Shown here: positions 1 to 6,085 of the stretch, piece by piece | Position numbering within the stretch: the stretch's first letter is position 1 | How the letters are laid out: each line of letters begins with the position of its first letter | Assembly (NCBI GenBank): GCA_937894055.1 | Contig: CALDHQ010000643.1 | Location: 1 to 6,627, forward strand | Reading direction: 5' to 3' | Length of the DNA stretch: 6,627 nt | Source of the DNA: an uncultured Polymorphobacter sp. | GTDB lineage: Bacteria; Pseudomonadota; Alphaproteobacteria; Sphingomonadales; Sphingomonadaceae | Made by a program: the position numbers and the translations under genes | The notes under the pieces: model-generated | The model's input: the letters and a program-made list of their open reading frames with translations, nothing else | What the model was told of the DNA's origin: nothing | The model's database searches: none

Positions 1-384
1 AAAGATTTCGAGCAAACCATGAAGCTGATCGAAGAGGTCGGCTTCGACTTCTCTTACTCGTTTGTCTATAGCGCCCGCCCCGGCACGCCGGCGGCTGACT
101 TGCCGGACGACACACCGGATGAGCTGAAAAAGCAGCGCCTGCAAATCCTGCAGAACCGCATCAACCAGCAGGGTTTCGAGATCAGCCGGCGCATGGTTGG
201 CAGCACCCAGCGCATTCTGGTGACCGACTTTTCCAAGCGCGACCCGGGCTAACTTCAGGGACGTACCGAGAACAACCGCATCGTCAATTTCCCCTGCAGC
301 AATGCCGGATTGATCGGGCAGTTCGTCGATGTGCGCATCGATGACGCGCTGCCCCACTCACTGCGCGGCTCGCTGCTTGAGTAG
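1..384 (+). pseudogene. miaB: miaB 3' end, interrupted by an in-frame stop (tRNA-2-methylthio-N6-dimethylallyladenosine synthase)
   Basis: MiaB is a radical-SAM enzyme that adds a methylthio group to i6A37 of tRNAs reading UNN codons. Only the C-terminal part lies in the window. It reads from base 1 in frame 1 and includes the end of the radical-SAM region ([18 protein letters not shown]) and the helix before the TRAM domain ([19 protein letters not shown]). After DPG the frame meets TAA at 250-252, yet the same frame continues with clear MiaB sequence ([13 protein letters not shown], then [19 protein letters not shown]) to a TAG at 382-384. About 43 residues, most of the RNA-binding TRAM domain, are cut off. 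The family normally has E or M at the stop, and GAA to TAA is a single change. The wording of the tail matches my memory of Pseudomonas MiaB. The cause may be a real nonsense mutation or a sequencing error. Confidence 0.88.
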
Positions 385-515
385 ATTGCTGCCCTTCAGC
401 ACACACCAACCAGCAGCGTTCGACGCCCTGCGACTTCCCGCAGCGCCTATCGGGGTTTATTCTTGCACCTTCTTTTCTGCACTCTTTTCAGCCATCAGGC
501 GGCCAGCACATTACC
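385..515 (+). other. miaB-ybeZ intergenic region
   Basis: This gap of about 130 bp separates the original miaB stop from the TTG start of ybeZ. I see no convincing gene in it. A small potential stem (CTGCG at 428-432 with CGCAG at 439-443) has no T-run after it and is not a credible terminator. A T-rich stretch around 455-490 could hold a promoter for ybeZ, but I cannot assign -35 and -10 boxes with confidence. AGGCGG at 497-502 is a weak, rather distant (13 nt) ribosome-binding candidate for the TTG at 516. Confidence 0.4.
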
Positions 516-1481
516 TTGAACGCGACCCTGGAACTCCACAGATTCATCCTTGAGCCCTTCGAGGCCCAGCGTTTTGCCAACCTGTGCGGACAGCTCGACG
601 AGCACTTGCGCCTGATAGAACAGCGTCTGGCCATCGAAATCCGCAACCGCGGCAACCAGTTCGAACTGATCGGCGACGCACGCCGCACTCAGGCGGCAGA
701 ATTCCTGCTGCGCCGCCTGTACCGGGAAACCATGGCCTGCGAACTGACCCCAGACATGGTGCACCTGTTCTTGCAGGAATCTGCGGTGGAAGACCTGGGC
801 AGCGCCAAGGGCGATGCCAGTATCAGCCTGAAGACCCGCAAAGGCATGATCCGCCCGCGCGGCGCCAACCAGCAGCTTTACGTCAAATCGATCCTTGAGC
901 ACGACATCAATTTCGGCATCGGCCCGGCCGGTACCGGCAAGACCTACCTGGCCGTGGCCTGCGCCGTGGATGCCCTGGAGCGCGAACAGATCCGCCGCAT
1001 CCTGCTGGTGCGCCCGGCGGTCGAGGCCGGCGAGAAGCTCGGCTTCCTGCCCGGCGACCTGAGCCAGAAGGTCGACCCCTACCTGCGGCCGCTGTACGAC
1101 GCGCTGTACGACATGCTGCCCGCCGAACAGGTCGAACGCCGGCTGGCGTCGGGCGAAATCGAAATCGCGCCGCTGGCCTTCATGCGCGGCCGCACCTTGG
1201 CGAGCGCGTTCATCATCCTCGACGAAGCGCAAAATACAACACCGCTTCAAATGAAAATGTTCCTGACGCGCTTCGGCCAGGGCTCGCGCATGGTCGTCTG
1301 CGGCGACCCCAACCAGGTCGATCTGCCCAACCCGGCGATGTCTGGGCTGGCCGATGCGGTGCGCAAGCTTGAGGACGTCGAAGGCATCGCGACGATGCGC
1401 TTTTCGGCGAGCGAAGTCGTCCGCCACCCGATCGTCGGCCGCATCGTCGAGGCCTATGAAGGGCCGCCCAAGGATGCCTGA
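516..1481 (+). CDS. ybeZ: PhoH-like ATPase YbeZ, apparently a Pseudomonas/sphingomonad chimera
   Basis: This is a 321-residue PhoH-family P-loop ATPase, a cytoplasmic protein linked with YbeY in rRNA and RNA metabolism. The Walker A motif GPAGTGKT is at residues 136-143. The Walker B region FIILDEAQN is at 232-240, followed by [15 protein letters not shown] and a [16 protein letters not shown] end. Length is normal for the gammaproteobacterial form. The start is TTG at 516, which gives the N-terminus [19 protein letters not shown] seen in Pseudomonas homologues. Residues 1 to about 185 (for example [13 protein letters not shown] and [19 protein letters not shown]) are Pseudomonas-like. From about residue 202 ([22 protein letters not shown], then [15 protein letters not shown]) the protein is sphingomonad-like, where Pseudomonas would have a GFE..AKLIERQVIE type sequence. 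The frame is intact, so a full ATPase core is encoded. It heads a tight group with ybeY and corC. Identity as YbeZ is firm; the chimera call is from memory of both families. Confidence 0.95.
   Translation: MNATLELHRFILEPFEAQRFANLCGQLDEHLRLIEQRLAIEIRNRGNQFELIGDARRTQAAEFLLRRLYRETMACELTPDMVHLFLQESAVEDLGSAKGDASISLKTRKGMIRPRGANQQLYVKSILEHDINFGIGPAGTGKTYLAVACAVDALEREQIRRILLVRPAVEAGEKLGFLPGDLSQKVDPYLRPLYDALYDMLPAEQVERRLASGEIEIAPLAFMRGRTLASAFIILDEAQNTTPLQMKMFLTRFGQGSRMVVCGDPNQVDLPNPAMSGLADAVRKLEDVEGIATMRFSASEVVRHPIVGRIVEAYEGPPKDA
1068..1120 (+). other. Probable crossover or assembly junction inside ybeZ
   Basis: This segment encodes [16 protein letters not shown] (residues 186-201), conserved in PhoH proteins of both Pseudomonas and sphingomonads. 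Upstream residues ([23 protein letters not shown]) have the gammaproteobacterial form. The alphaproteobacterial form is closer to [24 protein letters not shown]. Downstream residues [18 protein letters not shown] have the alphaproteobacterial form. The switch point therefore lies here to within about 50 bp. The reading frame is unbroken, as expected for homologous recombination or for assembly through a shared short identical stretch. Confidence 0.65.
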
Positions 1482-1502
1482 CCGACAACCTGGCTGCCCG
1501 CC

Positions 1503-2012
1503 ATGCTGACCGTCGAAACCGATATCGCGGCGGGTGACTGGGATGCGGCTGCCGATTGGGAGGGACTCGCCGCCAAGGCGTGCGCCGCCGCACTCGCGCA
1601 GACGCCCTATGCCGGTATTGCCAAGCTTGCGGCGGCGGCCGAAGTGTCGGTGCGCTTCAGCGATGACGGGGAGGTGCAGACGCTCAACCGCGACTACCGT
1701 GGCAAGGACAAGCCGACCAACGTGCTGTCGTTCCCGATGGTGGCGCCCGACCTATTCGACAGTCTGTCGGACAGCGACGACGGCGAAATCCTGCTCGGCG
1801 ATATCGTGCTCGCCGCCGAAACAGTGGCGCGCGAGGCGGCCGAAAAACGCATCAGCATCGCGCATCACACCACGCACCTGATTGTGCACGGCACGCTGCA
1901 CCTGCTAGGATATGACCATGAAGATGAGGGGCAGGCCGAGCATATGGAGATGCTCGAACGCAGCGCACTCGCCGGTCTCGGCGTGGCCGACCCCTATGCC
2001 GATAGCGTCTGA
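1503..2012 (+). CDS. ybeY: Endoribonuclease YbeY (16S rRNA maturation / ribosome quality control)
   Basis: YbeY is a single-strand-specific, zinc-dependent endoribonuclease needed for 16S rRNA 3'-end maturation and removal of defective ribosomes. The 169-residue product has the family hallmarks in order: LNRDYRGKDKPTNVLSFPM at residues 61-79, GEILLGDIVL at 94-103, and the metal-binding HGTLHLLGYDH at 129-139 with the three histidines H129, H133 and H139. The ATG at 1503 lies 21 bp after the ybeZ stop with no clear Shine-Dalgarno sequence, so translation may be coupled to ybeZ. Length is usual for alphaproteobacteria, including the spacer PDLFDSLSDSDDGE before GEILLGD. It lies wholly on the sphingomonad-like side of the junction. 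Confidence 0.95.
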   Translation: MLTVETDIAAGDWDAAADWEGLAAKACAAALAQTPYAGIAKLAAAAEVSVRFSDDGEVQTLNRDYRGKDKPTNVLSFPMVAPDLFDSLSDSDDGEILLGDIVLAAETVAREAAEKRISIAHHTTHLIVHGTLHLLGYDHEDEGQAEHMEMLERSALAGLGVADPYADSV

Positions 2013-2029
2013 GCGGGCGGACGGCTGAC

Positions 2030-2944
2030 ATGGCGGACCCCCAAAGTAGTAGCGAAACCAGCGATTTAGGCAGCCGGATCTGGCGCGGCCTGCGCGATTT
2101 GCTCAGCGGCGCTGGCGCCGAACCCAGCCTGCGCGCCAGCCTCGAAGAAGCCATCGACGAGCATGTCGGCGAGCCAGACGACCGCGACGACCTGTCGGCG
2201 GTCGAGCGCACGATGCTCAAGAATCTGCTGCATTTCGGCGAACACGACGTCGATGACGTCGCGGTGCCGCGCGCCGATATCGTGGCGTTCGACATCGATG
2301 ACAGCTTCGCCGACCTCGTCGCGCTGTTCCGCGAAGCCGGCCACAGCCGCATGCCGGTGTTCCGCGACAGCCTCGACCTCGTCGTCGGGATGATCCACGT
2401 CAAGGACGTCTACGCGGTCATCGCCGAAACCTTCGACGACAATGTCTCGAGCGCACCGTTCGCCAGTTTCAAGGTCGAAACGCTGCTGCGGCCGGTGCTC
2501 TATGTCCCGTCATCGATGCGCGTGCTCGACCTGCTGGCGCGGATGCGCGCCGGGCGCACCCACATGGCGATCGTCGTCGATGAATTCGGCGGCACCGACG
2601 GCCTCGTCACCATCGAGGATCTCGTCGAGGAAATCGTCGGCGATATCGAGGACGAACACGACGACACCCACGCGCAGCTGCTCCAGGAAATCGGCGGCGG
2701 CATCTACGAAGCCGATGCGCGGCTCGACCTGACCGAACTCGCCGAAACCACCGGCCACAACTTCGCCAATGTCGAAATCGGCGAGGATGTCGATACGCTC
2801 GGCGGCATGGTGTTCATGCTCGCGGGCCGCGTGCCGGCGGTCGGCGAAACCATCCCCCACCCCGACGGCTGGCGCTTCGAAGTCATCGACGGCGACCCGC
2901 GCATGGTGCGCCGCGTGCGGCTGTATCCGCCGGTGGCGGGGTAG
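2030..2944 (+). CDS. corC: CorC/YbeX (HlyC/CorC family) CBS-domain transporter-associated protein
   Basis: This 304-residue protein is a soluble HlyC/CorC family member. Such proteins are associated with magnesium/cobalt efflux and with the ybeZYX operon of ribosome and envelope functions. After an acidic, low-complexity N-terminus come two CBS domains. The first covers roughly residues 75-130 and contains [19 protein letters not shown] and [12 protein letters not shown]. The second covers about 150-210 and contains [18 protein letters not shown] and [17 protein letters not shown]. The C-terminal CorC_HlyC domain (about 222-300) carries [11 protein letters not shown] and [10 protein letters not shown]. 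There are no transmembrane segments. The ATG lies 17 bp after the ybeY stop, with a weak purine-rich GGACGG ahead of it. In sphingomonads and most proteobacteria the next gene is lnt; here the operon instead ends at a foldback sequence and an insertion sequence. The exact biochemical role of the family is unsettled. Confidence 0.93.
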   Translation: MADPQSSSETSDLGSRIWRGLRDLLSGAGAEPSLRASLEEAIDEHVGEPDDRDDLSAVERTMLKNLLHFGEHDVDDVAVPRADIVAFDIDDSFADLVALFREAGHSRMPVFRDSLDLVVGMIHVKDVYAVIAETFDDNVSSAPFASFKVETLLRPVLYVPSSMRVLDLLARMRAGRTHMAIVVDEFGGTDGLVTIEDLVEEIVGDIEDEHDDTHAQLLQEIGGGIYEADARLDLTELAETTGHNFANVEIGEDVDTLGGMVFMLAGRVPAVGETIPHPDGWRFEVIDGDPRMVRRVRLYPPVAG

Positions 2945-2963
2945 GTTCAAGGGCCTCCGGCGG

Positions 2964-3015
2964 GCAGGCCTGAGGCCTGCACCCATTTGAAGAGCGCCAA
3001 ACAAACGGGTGCAGG
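2964..3015. repeat. Compound foldback sequence after corC (two mutually exclusive hairpins)
   Basis: GCAGGCC (2964-2970) and GGCCTGC (2974-2980) form a perfect 7-bp stem with a TGA loop. Overlapping it, CCTGCACCCATTTG (2976-2989) pairs with CAAACGGGTGCAGG (3002-3015) over 14 bp with one mismatch and a 12-nt loop. Both stems use 2976-2980, so they compete. There is no T-run on either side, so this is not a textbook intrinsic terminator. It sits in the gap between two convergent genes (corC and the phosphatase) and could be an end-of-transcript structure or a dispersed palindromic repeat. The pairing is seen directly; the function is inference. Confidence 0.6.
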
Positions 3016-3020
3016 GACTA

Positions 3021-3038
3021 GGTTGAATCGACATTCAG
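3021..3038 (+). repeat. IS left terminal inverted repeat
   Basis: GGTTGAATCGACATTCAG matches the reverse complement of 3850-3867 at 16 of 18 positions. This end is distal to the transposase start. The transposase stop codon (TGA on the minus strand, 3035-3037) lies inside this repeat. Confidence 0.85.
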
Positions 3039-3792
3039 CACCAGAACGCGAGTGCAGCGAGATATAGGCTTGCGAGGTAGTTTTCGGGGATTCGGTCGTA
3101 TCTGGTTGCGATCCGACGAAGCTGTTTGAGCTTTCCGATGGTTCGCTCGACGCGGTTTCGCAGTTTGTAGATTGCAGGATCGAAGGCGCGTTTGCGCGGC
3201 ATGCAGGTACGTTGCGGGATGATCGGGCGGGCACCGCTACCTTCAATATGATTGAGGATGGCATGGCCGTCATAGGCTTTGTCGGCGATCACATAACGCG
3301 CCGACAAGCTGGCGAGCAAGGGGATGGCGAAGCTGGCATCGCTGGCGTTGCCGCCGGTGAGAATGAAGCGCACCGGCCGACCAAAGCTGTCGACCGCGAC
3401 GTGCCACTTGCTCGTCAGTCCACCTCGGGAGCGCCCCAGAGCCTGGTCACGGACCCCCCTTTTTGGCCGGTGGAGGCCTGAGCGTGCGCGCGGACAATCG
3501 AGCTGTCGATCATCAAATACTCGTTGTCCCTGTCGCGGGCGAGCAGGTGGAAAACGCACTCCCATACACCTGCCCGCGCCCAGCGGGTAAAGCGCTTGTG
3601 CACTGACTTGTACTTGCCATAGCGCTCTGGCAGGTCAGACCAGCGCGCGCCCGACCGTAGAACCCACAAAACACCGTTCACAAACAGACGGTTATCAGTA
3701 GCCGTCCGTCCCGGGTCAGACGCCTTGCCCGGCAACAATAACGCTATCCGCTGCCATTGCGCTTCGCTCACCTCATATCGCTTGATGCCCAT
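3035..3792 (-). CDS. IS5-family DDE transposase, two frames joined by a -1 frameshift
   Basis: The first frame begins at ATG 3792 and would alone end at 3415. The second frame runs to the stop at 3035. The ATG is preferred over the adjacent GTG (3795) because GGAG lies 6 nt upstream of it. A -1 shift in the G-run near 3457 joins TGQKG to GVRDQALGRSRGGLTSK, giving 252 residues, typical for this family. The N-terminal part has the DUF4096-like region (GVLWVLRSGARWSDLPERYG). The catalytic triad can be placed at D96 (MIDSSIVRAHA), D171 (VIADKAYDG) and E216, the last in a perfect Y(2)R(3)E(6)K signature (YKLRNRVERTIGKLK). No internal stop or missing catalytic residue is seen, so the element could be active. 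The two-frame layout is known in the IS427 group and need not be a mutation. Confidence 0.87.
3454..3464 (-). other. Putative -1 programmed frameshift site (A5G6)
   Basis: On the minus strand the sequence is CAAAAAGGGGGGTCC, read in the first frame as CAA AAA GGG GGG TCC. Sliding back one base within the G-run gives GGG GTC and enters the second frame exactly where family homology resumes (VRDQALGRSRGG). Homopolymer runs of this type at this place are typical of two-frame IS5/IS427 transposases. A sequencing length error in the run is the alternative. Confidence 0.7.
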
Positions 3793-3849
3793 CACACGCT
3801 CCGCAAATCGCGGAAACCTATGAATCAGACATCACGACCGTTGGGAATC

Positions 3850-3867
3850 CTGAATGTCGATACAGCC
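3850..3867 (-). repeat. IS right terminal inverted repeat
   Basis: CTGAATGTCGATACAGCC is the counterpart of the left end with two mismatches. It lies about 58 bp upstream of the transposase ATG, so the transposase promoter must lie in or just inside this end. Confidence 0.85.
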
Positions 3868-3872
3868 TAGTA

Positions 3873-4700
3873 CTATCGGTTCAACGCCGCGCGCCGCACT
3901 TCCGACAGCGCCGCAATACCCGCCCCCAGCCGCCGCGCAACTTCAGCGTGCAGCGCCGGCGTCGCGGCCACCAGCCCATGCACCGTCGGGCTGGCGCGGT
4001 TGAACGCCAGCGCCGCGCCGTTGCGGTCGCTGACGGTGCCGCCGGCTTCGGTGAGCAGCAGCGCGGCGGCGGCGATGTCCCATTCGGAGATGCTGCGGCC
4101 TTCGAGGAAGGCATCGGCCTCGCCGCTGGCGACCTTGGCGATGCGCAGCGCGAGGCTGTTGGGCTTTTCGACCGCGACGGCGTCCCAGGGCTCGGGCCAG
4201 AACGGCGCCGTCAGCCCTTGCGGGTCGATTGGCATCGACAAGCCGGCGAGCGCACTGCGTCCCGAAACGGCAATCGGCGCATTGTTGAGCGTTGCGCCGC
4301 TGCCGCGCGTGGCGACGAACAATTGGCCGCGGATGGGTGCGGCAAGCGCGCCGAGTATGGCGACGCCGTCCTCGACCAGCGCCACCGACACCGCCCAGCC
4401 GCTGCGGCCGCGCAGGAAGTCGCGGGTGCCATCGATGGGGTCGACGACCCAGACGCGGCGACGGTCGCGGCGTGCGGCATCATCGGCGGTTTCTTCGGAT
4501 AGCCAGCCATAATCGGGGCGCGCTTCGATCAGCCGGCGCTTGAGGAAGCTGTCGACGGCGATGTCGGCGTCGGAGACCGGATTGCCCGGCGATTTGTCCC
4601 AGCTGCGGACATTGCGGTCGAACAGGCTGGCGGCGAGTTCGCCGGCGGTGCGTGCTGCTTCGACGAGCAGCGCGCGGTCGGCAGCTTGGGTGTCAGGCAC
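3873..4700 (-). CDS. Inositol monophosphatase superfamily enzyme (CysQ / SuhB / HisN-like phosphatase)
   Basis: This 275-residue protein belongs to the Li+-sensitive, Mg2+-dependent phosphatase superfamily. Metal-binding motifs are complete: GWLSEE with E69-E70, DPIDGTRDF with D87, D90, G91 and T92, and EWDIAAAALLLTEAGG with W207-D208. The N-terminal PGNPVSDADIAVDSFLKRRL region also fits the family. Sequence alone does not settle the substrate: 3'(2'),5'-bisphosphate nucleotidase (CysQ), inositol-1-phosphatase and histidinol-phosphatase are all possible. A CysQ-like role is suggested because sphingomonads commonly carry such a gene after pmbA. The start is GTG at 4700, overlapping the pmbA stop by 8 bp, which indicates translational coupling. 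The TAG stop at 3873-3875 is just 2 bp from the IS border, so coding sequence was spared. From memory, the genes usually expected downstream in sphingomonads (a DUF4170 gene and waaA) are not here. Confidence 0.9.
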   Translation of the reverse strand: MPDTQAADRALLVEAARTAGELAASLFDRNVRSWDKSPGNPVSDADIAVDSFLKRRLIEARPDYGWLSEETADDAARRDRRRVWVVDPIDGTRDFLRGRSGWAVSVALVEDGVAILGALAAPIRGQLFVATRGSGATLNNAPIAVSGRSALAGLSMPIDPQGLTAPFWPEPWDAVAVEKPNSLALRIAKVASGEADAFLEGRSISEWDIAAAALLLTEAGGTVSDRNGAALAFNRASPTVHGLVAATPALHAEVARRLGAGIAALSEVRRAALNR

Positions 4701-6039
4701 CGGCCAGCGTCATGCCGTCGATACGCAATGTAGGGACGTTGGTTGCGTAGCGGAACTCGAGGTCATCGGCGGGGACAATGGCGCGGAACATGTCCTTCAG
4801 ATTGCCGGCGATGGTGACTTCGGCGACCGGTACGGTCAGCTCGCCGTTTTCGATCAGGAAGCCGCTGGCGCCGCGGCTATAGTCGCCGGTCAGGCCGTTG
4901 ACGCCCATGCCGATCATTTCGGTGACATAGAGCCCGTATTTGATCGAGCCGATCATGTCGGTGCGACTGGTGGTGCCCGCCGCCATGTGGAGGTTGCTGG
5001 TGCCAGCGCCCGGTGGTCCCGACACGCCGCGCGACGCATGGCCGGTGGGCGCCAGGCCAAGCTGCCGCGCCGATGCCGATTCCATCAGCCAGCCGGTGAG
5101 CACGCCGTCCTCAATGATGGCGCGTTCGGCGGTCGGCAGGCCTTCGCCGTCGAACGGTTTTGATCGCAGCCCGCGCAACCGATGCGGCTGGTCGATGATG
5201 CGGATGCCCGGTGCGAACACCTGGGTGCCGAGTGCCTCGAGCAGGAAGCTGGTCTTGCGTGCAATGGCACCGCCGGTGATCGCGCCGATCAGCGCCGACA
5301 ACATGCCGCCGCCAACGCGCGGGTCGAACACCACCGGCAGCGACTGGGTGTCGAGCTTGATCGGATTGAGGCGCCGCACCGCGCGCGTGCCGGCGCGCAG
5401 CCCGATGCTTTCGGGGGTTTCGAGATCGGTCGCGTAGCGGCTGCTGTGATAGGCATAGTCGCGCTGCATGCCGGTGCCCTCGCCGGCGATGACGCTTGCC
5501 GACACGCCGTAGCTGGTGCCGTGATAGCCGCGCGCAAAGCCCGTCGAGGTGGCGAGCGCCATGACCGCGCGCCCCGAACTGGCCGAGCCGCCTTCGCTGT
5601 TGGTGACGCCAGCGACAGCGCGCGCAGCATCTTCCGCGGCGAGCGCCATGTCCTTGAGCGTTCCGGCGGAAATCTCGCCGCCGTCATCGATATCGAGATC
5701 GCGGGGCGTGTCGCGCATCAGCAGTTCAGCGGGGGCGAGGCCGGCATAGGCGTCTTCGGGCGCCTCGCGCGCCATCGCGACGGCGCGTTCGACGGCTTGC
5801 TGCAACGCATCGACCGATAGGTCCGAACTCGACACGCTGGCCGAGCGCTGGCCGACGAACACTCGCAGACCGACCTCCTCACCTTCGGAGCGGCCAATGT
5901 CCTCAAGCACGCCCATGCGCACGCCGATGCCGGTCGAGCCGTCGCCGACGTAGATGGCGTCGGCGCTGTCGGCACCGAGCCGCTTTGCAGCAGCGAGCGA
6001 ATGGGTCAGGCGGTCAAGCGCGGCATCAACGGTAAGCAT
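4693..6039 (-). CDS. pmbA: PmbA/TldE, regulatory partner subunit of the TldD-TldE metalloprotease
   Basis: This 448-residue protein is a TldD/PmbA family member acting in the cytoplasm. TldD-TldE heterodimers degrade unfolded peptides, mature ribosomally made peptides such as microcin B17, and affect CcdA turnover. N-terminal family features include ADSADAIYVGDGS and VGLRVFVGQRSASVSSSD. The C-terminal half has LPVVFDPRVGGGMLSALIGA and the diagnostic end GMGVNGLTGDYSRGASGFLIENGELTVPVAEVTIAGNL. The HExxxH zinc motif of TldD is absent, marking this as the non-catalytic TldE type; tldD should be elsewhere in the genome. The ATG at 6039 gives the expected N-terminus, although no clear Shine-Dalgarno sequence precedes it. 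It is 46 bp downstream of the tetR-type gene on the same strand and overlaps the phosphatase gene by 8 bp. Confidence 0.93.
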   Translation of the reverse strand: MLTVDAALDRLTHSLAAAKRLGADSADAIYVGDGSTGIGVRMGVLEDIGRSEGEEVGLRVFVGQRSASVSSSDLSVDALQQAVERAVAMAREAPEDAYAGLAPAELLMRDTPRDLDIDDGGEISAGTLKDMALAAEDAARAVAGVTNSEGGSASSGRAVMALATSTGFARGYHGTSYGVSASVIAGEGTGMQRDYAYHSSRYATDLETPESIGLRAGTRAVRRLNPIKLDTQSLPVVFDPRVGGGMLSALIGAITGGAIARKTSFLLEALGTQVFAPGIRIIDQPHRLRGLRSKPFDGEGLPTAERAIIEDGVLTGWLMESASARQLGLAPTGHASRGVSGPPGAGTSNLHMAAGTTSRTDMIGSIKYGLYVTEMIGMGVNGLTGDYSRGASGFLIENGELTVPVAEVTIAGNLKDMFRAIVPADDLEFRYATNVPTLRIDGMTLAGA

Positions 6040-6085
6040 GATGCAGACTTAGGGACTCGCGCGGCGCAGCGCTACCCCCGGCAGT

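Larger units (their letters stand above)
3018..3870 (-). mobile_element. IS5-family (probably IS427 group) insertion sequence
   Basis: The element runs about from 3021 to 3867 (847 bp). Its ends are imperfect inverted repeats: GGTTGAATCGACATTCAG at 3021-3038, and the reverse complement of GGCTGTATCGACATTCAG at 3850-3867 (16 of 18 matching). CTAG occurs at both borders (3018-3021 and 3867-3870), consistent with duplication of a TA or CTAG target as known for IS5/IS427-type elements. Because CTAG is palindromic and overlaps the terminal base, the exact ends are uncertain by 1-2 bp. Inside is a single minus-strand transposase in two frames. It lies between convergent corC and the phosphatase gene, ending 2 bp from the latter's stop codon, and disrupts neither. 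Confidence 0.88.

Noticed and set aside
428..443. Possible terminator hairpin between miaB and ybeZ (CTGCG...CGCAG)
   Set aside because: The stem is only 5 bp, there is no following T-run, and such stems arise easily by chance at this GC content.
329..553. Small open frame of 74 codons overlapping the miaB tail and ybeZ start
   Set aside because: It is in a different frame from both the recognisable MiaB tail and YbeZ, with no domain and no good ribosome-binding site.
495..1427. Long antisense open frame (310 codons) opposite ybeZ
   Set aside because: It is the mirror of a high-GC coding gene, with composition typical of antisense shadows (many R, A, H, Q) and no recognisable domain. ybeZ explains the region.
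2510..3034. Antisense open frame opposite the 3' half of corC
   Set aside because: The corC protein on the plus strand has clear CBS and CorC_HlyC domains, and the reverse frame is a composition shadow.
3212..3590. Plus-strand open frames within the IS
   Set aside because: They lie opposite the transposase, whose motifs are unambiguous. No independent gene is supported.
4540..5820. Plus-strand open frames of up to 212 codons opposite the phosphatase and pmbA genes
   Set aside because: They are rich in A, R, G and D with no motifs, and both minus-strand genes are full-length and well conserved.
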